From contig CALAEZ010000004.1 of the NCBI GenBank assembly GCA_937891125.1, positions 1 to 12,971 of the forward strand: a stretch of 12,971 nucleotides of DNA. The letters run 5' to 3'. Each line of letters begins with the position of its first letter. The stretch's first letter is position 1. The notes beneath the pieces are model-generated. The model had not been told where the DNA came from, did no database searches, and was given only the letters and a program-made list of their open reading frames with translations. Made by a program: the position numbers and the translations under genes. The stretch comes from an uncultured Treponema sp. (GTDB taxonomy: Bacteria > Spirochaetota > Spirochaetia > Treponematales > Treponemataceae). Below, piece by piece: positions 7,022 through 12,971 of the stretch.

Positions 7022-7995
7022 TGATTAAGCAAGACATTACCGACAGCGAGCTTCTTTCAAAGCTCAGCTCCATAGAAAAAGACGGCATGACCGTATTTGT
7101 GATGGCAGACGGCGCCTTTCGCGGTGCGCTCTACAATGGTACGCGCATGGTAAATCAGATGCGTGCAAATCACCATCTTGGCATTTTAGAAACACTGGTT
7201 TTGGGGCAAGCAGAACTATGCGCCGCGCTCTTAATACAAACGATGAAAGGCCGCGAGCATCTTACCTTCCGCTACGACACAAACGGTCCTGCCGCTGGCT
7301 TTGCGGTAGAAGCAGATTCTACTGGCTACGTGCGCGGACACCTGTTTCAAAACCCTATTCCCGTTGACACACCGCTTGCTAGCTGGGATTTGGCGCCGTT
7401 TTTTGGCGAAGGCACTTTAACGCTAAGCCGCATGGGCGAAGGCATGAAGCAGGCTCAAACGGGCACGGTCGAAATCATGTACAAAAATATTGCAAAGGAT
7501 TTAGCCTGGTATTTCGCTCAAAGCGAACAGGTGCATACAGCGTTCAATACCTCAATCCAGTTTGACAAGCAGGGCCGCGTTATTGGCGCGGGCGCTCTCT
7601 TTCTGCAGGCGGTGCCCGAAGCAGGCGGTCGCTCAAAAACAAGCGCACAGACAGCAGAAAGCGGAAGCGAGGATAAAAAACAAACTCAGGAAGCGCTCAT
7701 ACAGCGCGCCGAGAACGCATTCCGCGCCTGTCCGTCGCTCGGTACCTGGTTTAGCGAAGGCGGTAAGCGCGAGGACATTATTCATGGGCTATTCCGCGAG
7801 TTTGCGCCAACAAGCGTACTTGAGCGCGACGTCATTTTTGACTGCCCCTGCTCAAAGGAACACTATGTAGGCGCAGTCCGACACCTGCCCAAAGCCGAGC
7901 TTGCAGACATTATCGCCCACGACCCCGACCCTCTGGAAATAACCTGCCACAATTGTGGCAGCGTATACAGAATTGAAAAAGAGCTGCTTAAATAA
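7021..7995 (+). CDS. hslO: Redox-regulated chaperone Hsp33
   Basis: 324-residue Hsp33, a cytoplasmic holdase activated by oxidative and unfolding stress. The N-terminal core domain (about 1-195) contains the family pattern around TRMVNQMRANHHLG and GMKQAQTGTVE. The C-terminal redox switch carries the four zinc-binding cysteines as DCPCSKEHY (Cys275, Cys277) and ITCHNCGSVY (Cys309, Cys312), the CxC...CxxC signature. A hydrophilic low-complexity insertion (about 200-228, Ser/Ala/Glu/Lys/Gln-rich) makes it longer than the usual roughly 290 residues. ATG 7021 is preferred over an in-frame GTG at 7015, because the predicted transcription start coincides with 7021 and the GTG would lie upstream of it. 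It is monocistronic and convergent with the fliN-like gene. Confidence 0.93.
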   Translation: MIKQDITDSELLSKLSSIEKDGMTVFVMADGAFRGALYNGTRMVNQMRANHHLGILETLVLGQAELCAALLIQTMKGREHLTFRYDTNGPAAGFAVEADSTGYVRGHLFQNPIPVDTPLASWDLAPFFGEGTLTLSRMGEGMKQAQTGTVEIMYKNIAKDLAWYFAQSEQVHTAFNTSIQFDKQGRVIGAGALFLQAVPEAGGRSKTSAQTAESGSEDKKQTQEALIQRAENAFRACPSLGTWFSEGGKREDIIHGLFREFAPTSVLERDVIFDCPCSKEHYVGAVRHLPKAELADIIAHDPDPLEITCHNCGSVYRIEKELLK

Positions 7996-7998
7996 GCG

Positions 7999-8074
7999 AA
8001 CGTCTCGCGGCTTTTAGAAGCAGGTGTGGCAGGTGCTTACTTTACGAACGCGCAGGGAGGCGCGAGCTAACGTT
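7999..8074. repeat. Inverted repeat between convergent hslO and fliN-like genes
   Basis: CTCGCG (8004-8009) pairs with CGCGAG (8061-8066), and the flanking AACGT (7999-8003) pairs with ACGTT (8070-8074) across a 3-nt bulge. The long intervening sequence includes a doubled GCAGGTG. The structure spans almost the whole gap between the two convergent stop codons, so it may act as a two-way transcription end, but neither arm is followed by a T-run. Confidence 0.35.
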
Positions 8075-8679
8075 TACAGCAGACGGGTAATTTTGATTGC
8101 CGCATTTCCGTTTGCGTTTCCGAGAACGCCATAGGCAAACGGCTTTCCATCAACTTGGATTTCAGCAGTTTCGGTAAGCGCGCGGTCAAGCACAATCGTG
8201 TCCCCTGCTGCAAGCGCACTAATCTCATCTCCCTTGCGCAAGGTTGAACCATAAATGACAGAAATGCGTTTCGGCGAGCTTGCATTTACGCGCGCAAGCA
8301 TTTCCGCCGCCCGCGCTTTTCGCTCAGCAATTTTTGCCGCGCGCGCTGCCGCCGCATCCGCTTCGAGCGCCGACTCTTGCCCGACGGCACCCGTTTGCAC
8401 TCCAGAAGCAGTAGAATCGTCCTGCATTGCTTGCGCCTGCACATTCGGTGCCGACTGCGACTGGAGCGAATCTGCAACCCGTGGCTGAGGCTCCGCTGGC
8501 GCTGGCTTTTTTTCACTACCAGTGCTCGCTGAGCTGTTGCCGAAAAGCCGATCAAGTTCTGCCTGACTCAACGCAATTCCTGAGGAAACAGGTTTATTTT
8601 CTCGCTCGCTGTTATCACTACGAACGTTACATAAGACGCGGTCTAATTCTTCTTGTGAAAGCGCAATTGAATCTGCCAT
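8074..8679 (-). CDS. FliN/SpoA-domain protein with two FliM-like N-terminal peptides
   Basis: 201 residues, not a standard FliM, FliN or FliY. The N-terminus, MADSIALSQEELDRVLCN (1-18), closely resembles the N-terminal FliM peptide that docks phosphorylated CheY (E. coli FliM starts MGDSILSQAEIDALLN). A second copy, GIALSQAELDRLFGN, occupies 34-48. A long disordered Ala/Gln/Pro/Ser-rich stretch (about 50-105) and a charged Ala-rich helix (about 108-131) follow. The C-terminus (about 137-201) fits the FliN/SpoA fold: RISVIYGSTLRKGDEISAL, then GDTIVLD, then a final AIKITRL. The CheC-like middle domain of FliM and FliY is absent. No flagellar genes adjoin it. It may be an accessory motor-switch protein or a CheY-P sink; both are inferences. 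No ribosome site is visible and the transcript appears leaderless. Confidence 0.8.
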   Translation of the reverse strand: MADSIALSQEELDRVLCNVRSDNSERENKPVSSGIALSQAELDRLFGNSSASTGSEKKPAPAEPQPRVADSLQSQSAPNVQAQAMQDDSTASGVQTGAVGQESALEADAAAARAAKIAERKARAAEMLARVNASSPKRISVIYGSTLRKGDEISALAAGDTIVLDRALTETAEIQVDGKPFAYGVLGNANGNAAIKITRLL

Positions 8680-8713
8680 AAAAGCAGTATACCATAGAAT
8701 CAGCAGTGCGCAA
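8679..8713 (-). promoter_or_regulatory. Predicted leaderless promoter of the fliN-like gene
   Basis: On the minus strand: TTGCGC (8713-8708), a 16-bp spacer, then TATACT (8691-8686) with a TGG extension just before it. Six bases later comes the ATG at 8679, so +1 should be the A of the start codon. No Shine-Dalgarno sequence precedes it. Confidence 0.55.
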
Positions 8714-8766
8714 TAAAAAAAACAAATGGCACCAAGGGAAGTGCATTATACAACTTTTTAGTTCAA

Positions 8767-8826
8767 AAATGGCTACCAGTCGCAGACTCAAGTCTTTGCG
8801 AAACCGCAGGCTCGCCTGCTACAGGC
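8767..8826. repeat. Dispersed hairpin-rich repeat, copy 2
   Basis: Same element as at 1884-1939. The identical blocks are GCTACCAGTCGCAGA (8772-8786) and CGCAGGCTCGCCTGCT (8805-8820). This copy forms two neighbouring hairpins: AGACT-CA-AGTCT (8784-8795) and GCAGGC-TC-GCCTGC (8806-8819). It lies between the divergently transcribed fliN-like gene and glyA. Confidence 0.75.
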
Positions 8827-8878
8827 TGATTGTGCTTGTAATTATGTACGGTTACCGCTCGCGCGGCAGCACAATCAG
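8826..8878. repeat. Eleven-bp perfect inverted repeat upstream of glyA
   Basis: CTGATTGTGCT (8826-8836) pairs perfectly with AGCACAATCAG (8868-8878). The 31-nt loop contains a smaller stem CCGC/GCGG (8855-8858 with 8863-8866). It directly abuts the dispersed repeat. There is no T-tract on either side, so a terminator is unlikely; it may be a structured RNA, a protein site or the end of a small mobile repeat. Confidence 0.6.
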
Positions 8879-8953
8879 ACTGTTTTCGCACATCCGCTCC
8901 GCTCCTTCCCCGCCACAGCGCTAGCTTTTTCTAGACACGCGTTCTTTAGTATT

Positions 8954-8992
8954 TATGCAGAAACTTGCATATTTATGCAGGGCTTGTGCATA
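8954..8992 (+). promoter_or_regulatory. Cluster of four TGCATA/TATGCA hexamers, putative operator
   Basis: TATGCA at 8954-8959, TGCATA at 8966-8971, TATGCA at 8974-8979 and TGCATA at 8987-8992. The middle pair forms a perfect 14-bp palindrome (TGCATA-TT-TATGCA), and ATTTATGCAG is directly repeated with a 20-bp period (8951 and 8971). The last hexamer overlaps the predicted -35 of glyA. A dyad and direct repeats next to a -35 box are typical of regulator binding; the regulator is unknown. Confidence 0.55.
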
Positions 8993-9012
8993 CCACGCTT
9001 TTCTGCTAGTAT
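8984..9012 (+). promoter_or_regulatory. Predicted glyA promoter
   Basis: TTGTGC (8984-8989), a 17-bp spacer, then TAGTAT (9007-9012) with a TGC extended -10. The inferred start of transcription is near 9019, giving a leader of about 90 nt. A strong AGGAG (9098-9102) lies 6 nt before the glyA ATG. The leader shows an AT-rich GAAAATA/TATTTTC pair (9017-9023 with 9060-9066) but no recognisable riboswitch. Confidence 0.6.
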
Positions 9013-9108
9013 CAGCGAAAATAAAACCGTGACTGAGAAGTGTACTGTGCTACGGAACGTATTTTCTGCATCCTGCATTCCTCATTCCGAATTTTCTAGG
9101 AGATTTTT

Positions 9109-10608
9109 ATGTCCTCACCTTTGGAAGAATACCTTTCATCATGTAACGGAAAGCCGAATGTTGCAATGACTGCCTATGTCGCAAACTTGCAGCAGGTAGC
9201 AAGCGTTGTGCCGTCAATTGCGGCAGACGTTGTAAAAGAGCTTGAAACCCAGCGCGGACACTTAAAGCTCGTTGCAAGTGAAAACTACTGTTCTCTTGCA
9301 ACGCAGGCTGCAATGGGAAACCTGCTTACCGACAAATATGCAGAAGGCTATGCAGAGCACCGCTACTATGGCGGCTGCGTAAACGTCGACTCTGTAGAGA
9401 TGACCGCTTCCAAAGAGGCAGCAGAGCTTTTCGGTGCTGACTACGCATACGTTCAGCCGCATGCAGGCTGCGACGCAAACCTCGTCGCTTACTGGGCAAT
9501 TTTAAGCGCAAAGGTTGAAATGCCGACTCTTGAAGAGCTTGGCGTAAAGAGCTTAAACGACCTGACTGCAGAGCAGTTTGATATGCTTAGAAAGCGTTTC
9601 GGAAACCAGAAGCTCATGGGCTTAGACTACAGCTGTGGCGGCCACTTAACACACGGCTATAAAATGAACGTGTCTGCCCGCATGTTTGAAAGCCATCCGT
9701 ATGGCGTTGATAAGGAAACAGGTCTTTTAGACTATGACGCAATCGAAAAGCAGGCAATGGAAGTTAAGCCGCTTATTCTTTTAACAGGATTCAGCGCATA
9801 TCCGCGCAAGATTGACTTTAAGCGTTTCCGCGCAATTGCAGATAAATGCGGTGCCGTTCTTATGGTAGACATGGCACACTTTGCAGGCCTTGTTGCAGGC
9901 AAAGTCTTTACCGGCGACTTTGACCCGGTTAAGTGGGCAGATGTCGTCACCACCACAACACATAAGACACTCCGCGGCCCGCGCGGTGCTATGATTTTGT
10001 GCAAAGCCGCGTTTGCCGACTTTGTAAACAAAGGTTGCCCGATGGTTTTAGGCGGTCCGCTTCCGCACGTTATGGCAGCAAAGGCAGTCGCATTCAAAGA
10101 AGCTGCAAGCGACGAGTATAAGCAGTACGCACAGCAGGTTGTCAAAAACGCACAGGCCCTGGCAGAAAACTGCATGAAGCTTGGCATGCGCTTGCAGACT
10201 GGCGGCACTGATAACCACCTTATGCTGATTGATGTAACCACCTACGGCTTAACCGGTAAGCAGGCAGAAGCGGCTTTATTCCAGTGTGGCATCACGGCAA
10301 ACGCAAACGCGCTTCCGTATGACAAAAACGGCGCATGGTGGACAAGCGGCATCCGCGCGGGCACTCCGGCTCTTACCACGCTCGGTATGAACGAAAGCGA
10401 TATGGCAGAAGTTGCCGCCATTATCGACACCGTTCTTAAAGGCACAAAGCCTGGCGTCACAAAAGAAGGAAAGCCGGCAAAGGGCAAAATCGAGCTTTCA
10501 GAAAGCACGAAGGAAGAAGCGACAAAGCGCGTAAAGGCACTGCTTTCAAAGCATGTTCTGTATCCAGAGCTTGACCTTGACTTCCTCAAAAAGGCATTTG
10601 TGAAGTAA
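9109..10608 (+). CDS. glyA: Serine hydroxymethyltransferase (long form)
   Basis: 499-residue PLP enzyme interconverting serine plus tetrahydrofolate with glycine plus 5,10-methylene-tetrahydrofolate, a main source of one-carbon units. Clear landmarks: LVASENYCS (54-62), KYAEGYAEHRYYGGC (76-90), GGHLTHG (177-183), the VDMAHFAGLVAG region (253-264), and the cofactor-binding loop TTTTHKTLRGPRG (281-293) with Lys286 as Schiff-base lysine; the C-terminal part has GIRAGTPALTTLGM (414-427). It is longer than the usual roughly 415-residue bacterial enzyme because of an insertion at about 133-172, an N-terminal extension and a longer C-terminal segment (about 450-470). This resembles the roughly 500-residue form known from Chlamydiae and treponemes. 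The ATG has an excellent ribosome site and its own predicted promoter. It appears to be transcribed alone or with weak read-through into the cyclase genes. Confidence 0.96.
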   Translation: MSSPLEEYLSSCNGKPNVAMTAYVANLQQVASVVPSIAADVVKELETQRGHLKLVASENYCSLATQAAMGNLLTDKYAEGYAEHRYYGGCVNVDSVEMTASKEAAELFGADYAYVQPHAGCDANLVAYWAILSAKVEMPTLEELGVKSLNDLTAEQFDMLRKRFGNQKLMGLDYSCGGHLTHGYKMNVSARMFESHPYGVDKETGLLDYDAIEKQAMEVKPLILLTGFSAYPRKIDFKRFRAIADKCGAVLMVDMAHFAGLVAGKVFTGDFDPVKWADVVTTTTHKTLRGPRGAMILCKAAFADFVNKGCPMVLGGPLPHVMAAKAVAFKEAASDEYKQYAQQVVKNAQALAENCMKLGMRLQTGGTDNHLMLIDVTTYGLTGKQAEAALFQCGITANANALPYDKNGAWWTSGIRAGTPALTTLGMNESDMAEVAAIIDTVLKGTKPGVTKEGKPAKGKIELSESTKEEATKRVKALLSKHVLYPELDLDFLKKAFVK

Positions 10609-10642
10609 GCAGAGGTCAAAAATATCCTTGTATTTTTCAAAA

Positions 10643-10685
10643 AAGGCGAGTTTACAATTTATGCAACAAACTGTAGACTCGCCTT
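10643..10685. repeat. Strong 14-bp inverted repeat downstream of glyA
   Basis: The left arm 10643-10656 and right arm 10672-10685 are complementary apart from one G-U wobble, with a 15-nt loop. On the plus strand the stem is followed by ATAATC, not a T-run, so it would be a poor glyA terminator. On the minus strand it is followed by six T's, but no minus-strand gene ends here. The arms contain the predicted -35 and -10 boxes of the cyclase operon. Confidence 0.7.
10651..10679 (+). promoter_or_regulatory. Predicted promoter of the diguanylate cyclase pair
   Basis: TTTACA (10651-10656), a 17-bp spacer, then TAGACT (10674-10679). The inferred +1 is near 10686, leaving a leader of only about six bases before the ATG at 10692. 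The spacer contains ATTTATGCA (10657-10665), the same 9-mer found twice in the glyA control region. A nearby TATAAT (10685-10690) is too close to the start codon to serve it. Confidence 0.45.
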
Positions 10686-10691
10686 ATAATC

Positions 10692-11795
10692 ATGAATCGA
10701 GTCAGACATTTTTTTCTGCATAATACAGAGCTTCTCTTATACATTGTCTGCTGGTTATTCCACGCATCTGCAGCATTGACTGCAAATCACTATGGCTACA
10801 AGCCGCTTTCAGCCTATAACATCTCTGTTTCATTCGTGTATGCAACATTTGTGCTTTTGTTTGCGAACATAAGTACCCGAAACATTTTTTTCACCTTTTT
10901 CTACTTTGAAATGCTGGTATACAGCATCGTCTTAACCATAAGCACGGGAACCGATTTTGGCGCAAGCATTGTCAGCGTCAGCGTTGTACCGCTGCTTTTT
11001 TTAGCAACAATCAATCAGCAGCACAGAAAGCGCTATTTCATCAGCCGCATTTTCTGCGCATCTGCCGTAACGCTTTTCATCCTTTGGTGGGCGTATGCAC
11101 GCACGGGCATGCTGTCGCTTGATTTTGTCACGGCGCTCACTATACATCGGCATTTTTACATAACACATTTTATTCAAGTGCTCACCATTATGGTCATTTT
11201 CCTGTTCTATTACAGCATTCTGACCGAAAACGCCGTACTGCGCTCACGAAGGAAAGCCGACAACCAGTTAGGCACGTTGAGTCACATGGCAACGCACGAC
11301 CAGCTTACCGGTCTTATGAACCGCAGAAAATTTGCTACCTTTCTACACCGCGCGCAAGACACGTATGAAAAAGCGGGAGCCGATTTTACGTTCACCATTT
11401 TTGACATTGACGGCTTTAAGCAGATAAACGACACCTACGGTCACGATGTTGGCGATTTTGTGCTTAAAAACATGACGGCTTTTGTTTCGCAGCAGCTTCC
11501 AGCTACCGTGCAGCTTGCGCGCTGGGGTGGCGAAGAGTTTGTACTGCTTTTTCCTGAATCACAAGCTGCAGTCCGCTCTCAGCTCGAATCCATTAGAAAA
11601 AACGTTGCCACCCATGTATTCCGCTGGCAGTACACTGACATCACGATAACGTTGACCTTCGGTGTCTGCAGCCTTTCAGAAGCGCGCGATACAGAAAAAA
11701 TGATTGTCACGGCCGATAACAGACTCATGTATGGCAAAAAACATGGTAAAAATCAGATTGTAGATACAACAGCTCGCGGAGAAGATGCGCAATGA
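10692..11795 (+). CDS. Membrane-anchored GGDEF diguanylate cyclase 1
   Basis: 367 residues. About six hydrophobic segments (roughly 12-31, 42-60, 64-82, 92-107, 115-136, 158-177) form a membrane sensor of unknown ligand, followed by a short linker and a GGDEF domain (about 196-356). It should make cyclic di-GMP from two GTP. The active site is intact: FDIDGFKQINDTYGHDVGD (237-255, metal ligand Asp238) and RWGGEEF (277-283, catalytic Glu281). The RxxD inhibitory site expected just upstream reads PATV (270-273), so product inhibition at that site is probably absent. No ribosome site precedes the ATG, but the N-terminus matches the paralogue encoded next (both have Met, basic residues, FF, then Asn and Thr), which supports this start. 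The gene overlaps its neighbour by ATGA. Confidence 0.92.
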   Translation: MNRVRHFFLHNTELLLYIVCWLFHASAALTANHYGYKPLSAYNISVSFVYATFVLLFANISTRNIFFTFFYFEMLVYSIVLTISTGTDFGASIVSVSVVPLLFLATINQQHRKRYFISRIFCASAVTLFILWWAYARTGMLSLDFVTALTIHRHFYITHFIQVLTIMVIFLFYYSILTENAVLRSRRKADNQLGTLSHMATHDQLTGLMNRRKFATFLHRAQDTYEKAGADFTFTIFDIDGFKQINDTYGHDVGDFVLKNMTAFVSQQLPATVQLARWGGEEFVLLFPESQAAVRSQLESIRKNVATHVFRWQYTDITITLTFGVCSLSEARDTEKMIVTADNRLMYGKKHGKNQIVDTTARGEDAQ

Positions 11796-12874
11796 AACGA
11801 CTCCTCTATTTTTTCATAAAAAACAATACGTTTCCTGTCTACGCACTTACTTTTTTTATCTTCGTTCTCTGGGCGATAGCAATCTTTTCGTTTAAGCGCC
11901 CCGAATTTTATCCATTTCGCTTTATAAATGGTGGCTACGCGCTTTTTATGCTGCTTTTGTGCATCTTTTACCGCCAGATGAACCGACTGTGCGCCTTCAC
12001 ATTCTATCTTGTCGCCGTCATTGCCTACTTTGTCGTAACTCCCATTATCGCAAACATGGTCTGCAGCACCGAATTTTACCTGCTCTGTGCCGTTCCAGCC
12101 GTATTTTTGCTGACCGCCGACTACAAAAAGCCACACTGGTACTACACGGTTATAAACATATTCATTTTTGTGTGCTTAATCTTCCTGATTTGCTACCGTG
12201 TAACGCACATGCCGCCCGCAAAGCTTTTTATTGCAGAGCGCCGACTTTTCTTTATGCTGACCAAATACACCGCCTGCGTCATCAGCATTAGCATTTCAAC
12301 GTATGCGGGCTTTAACACACGTGTTCTGCTGCACCATCTGACGCATAAATCTCATTTCCTCGAGGAAGAGTTAGAGTCGATGGCAACGCACGATGTGCTT
12401 ACCGGCTTAGTAAACCGCCGCCGTACCATGAAAATATTCAATGCATGCGAGGAACGAAAGGCGTACGAAGGCGTTGATTTTGCCATCTGTATTTTTGACA
12501 TTGATAATTTTAAGAAGATAAACGACACCTACGGTCACGATGCGGGCGACTTTGTACTTAAAGCGTATTCGGCGGCGGTACGGGAAAGCTATCCCGAGCC
12601 GACAACAGTTGCGCGCTGGGGTGGCGAGGAATTTTTGATTATATTTCCTACGATTACGCAGAGCACCGTCTACGAGCTTGACCGCACCCGAAAGCGCATT
12701 GCAGAAACGCCGATTACCTACAATGGCGAACGCATCACCGTAACGGCGACCTTTGGCATAAGCTCGTCACGCCAGTTTTCGTCAGCAAGCGATGTGCTTA
12801 CCGACGCTGACCACATGCTGCTTGACGGCAAAGACAACGGCAAAAATAGGCTTGTGGTAAGCGAAAAATTTTAG
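11792..12874 (+). CDS. Membrane-anchored GGDEF diguanylate cyclase 2
   Basis: 360 residues with the same architecture as the preceding protein: about six membrane segments (roughly 13-33, 45-60, 66-85, 93-108, 117-135, 155-174), then a GGDEF domain (about 194-355). The catalytic residues are intact: FDIDNFKKINDTYGHDAGD (235-253, metal ligand Asp236) and RWGGEEF (275-281, catalytic Glu279). The position of the inhibitory RxxD reads PEPT, so the I-site is again missing. The ATG overlaps the stop of the first cyclase gene (ATGA), with GGAG about 10 nt upstream, so the two are translationally coupled. The catalytic halves are very similar while the membrane halves differ, pointing to duplication followed by sensor divergence. 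The two proteins may form heterodimers; this is an inference. Confidence 0.92.
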   Translation: MKRLLYFFIKNNTFPVYALTFFIFVLWAIAIFSFKRPEFYPFRFINGGYALFMLLLCIFYRQMNRLCAFTFYLVAVIAYFVVTPIIANMVCSTEFYLLCAVPAVFLLTADYKKPHWYYTVINIFIFVCLIFLICYRVTHMPPAKLFIAERRLFFMLTKYTACVISISISTYAGFNTRVLLHHLTHKSHFLEEELESMATHDVLTGLVNRRRTMKIFNACEERKAYEGVDFAICIFDIDNFKKINDTYGHDAGDFVLKAYSAAVRESYPEPTTVARWGGEEFLIIFPTITQSTVYELDRTRKRIAETPITYNGERITVTATFGISSSRQFSSASDVLTDADHMLLDGKDNGKNRLVVSEKF

Positions 12875-12878
12875 AAAG

Positions 12879-12971
12879 CCGCGTGCCGGCACTTTTGGAA
12901 GCAGTTCCGCCTGCCAGCAAACGTTTAGACTACAGCTCCGCCTGCCGATGCGCAGTTAGAATGGAGCTCCG
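12879..12971. repeat. Degenerate ~31-bp repeat series, truncated by the window edge
   Basis: Successive CCGC(C/G)TGCC blocks begin at 12879, 12907 and 12938, and a further CCG starts at 12969, giving spacings of 28, 31 and 31 bp. Each block is followed by a diverged stretch ending in TT(T)(A/G)GAA-like and AG(C/T)T sequence. The first unit's CTTTTGGAAGCAG resembles CTTTTAGAAGCAG found after hslO (8011-8023). The rest of the array, if any, is outside the window. Confidence 0.5.

Noticed and set aside
9019..9108. Glycine or tetrahydrofolate riboswitch in the glyA leader
   Set aside because: The roughly 90-nt leader shows only a weak AT-rich pairing and none of the aptamer landmarks I would expect.
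9732..10241. 169-codon minus-strand open frame within glyA
   Set aside because: Antisense to a clearly coding, conserved enzyme; no domain or signal is visible.
10685..10690. Consensus TATAAT as the cyclase -10 box
   Set aside because: It ends two bases before the ATG, so transcription would begin inside the gene; TAGACT with TTTACA at 17 bp fits better.
12879..12971. Possible CRISPR array because of a ~31-bp periodicity
   Set aside because: Only about 9-14 bases per unit are conserved and units differ between copies; there is no repeat-spacer alternation with near-identical repeats and no cas genes in the window.

Overview
The window looks like chromosomal DNA from a spirochaete, most likely a Treponema of moderate GC content. 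This is inferred from gene content: a long Chlamydia/Treponema-type serine hydroxymethyltransferase, a FliM/FliN-like protein, an RsbU/RsbV-type partner-switching operon, a spirochaetal-style lipobox and membrane-anchored GGDEF proteins. The genus is an inference, because no rRNA or other definitive marker is present.

Layout. (1) 1-1685, minus strand: a TolC-type outer-membrane channel followed 14 bp later by a periplasmic adaptor that runs off the left edge. This is the start of a tripartite efflux operon whose inner-membrane pump should lie outside the window. (2) 1686-2000: an intergenic stretch with the efflux promoter, one copy of a dispersed hairpin-rich repeat and a short orphan reading frame. 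(3) 2001-6821, minus strand: a tight four-gene operon of a membrane SpoIIE/PP2C phosphatase, a second and larger polytopic SpoIIE-type phosphatase, a STAS anti-anti-sigma-type protein and a lipoprotein DD-carboxypeptidase of the VanY (M15B) family. No switch kinase is encoded here. (4) 6822-7020: a divergent intergenic region. (5) 7021-7995, plus strand: Hsp33 (hslO). (6) 8074-8679, minus strand: a small protein with two FliM-N-terminus-like peptides joined to a FliN/SpoA domain. (7) 8680-9108: a 429-bp regulatory region with the second dispersed repeat copy, an 11-bp inverted repeat and a glyA promoter overlapping a cluster of TGCATA/TATGCA hexamers. (8) 9109-10608, plus strand: glyA. (9) 10692-12874, plus strand: two ATGA-overlapping paralogous membrane diguanylate cyclases. 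(10) 12879-12971: the beginning of a degenerate repeat series of about 31 bp that leaves the window.

Functionally the region is rich in signalling. Two SpoIIE-type phosphatases probably dephosphorylate the STAS protein in response to membrane or intracellular input, and the operon's last product acts on the cell wall. The two cyclases make c-di-GMP, and the FliM/FliN-like protein could touch flagellar switching or CheY-P. The most unusual signals are the double FliM-like peptide on a FliN domain, apparently leaderless transcription of hslO and the fliN-like gene, and a shared ATTTATGCA motif in the control regions of glyA and the first cyclase gene. All promoter and motif calls are by eye.
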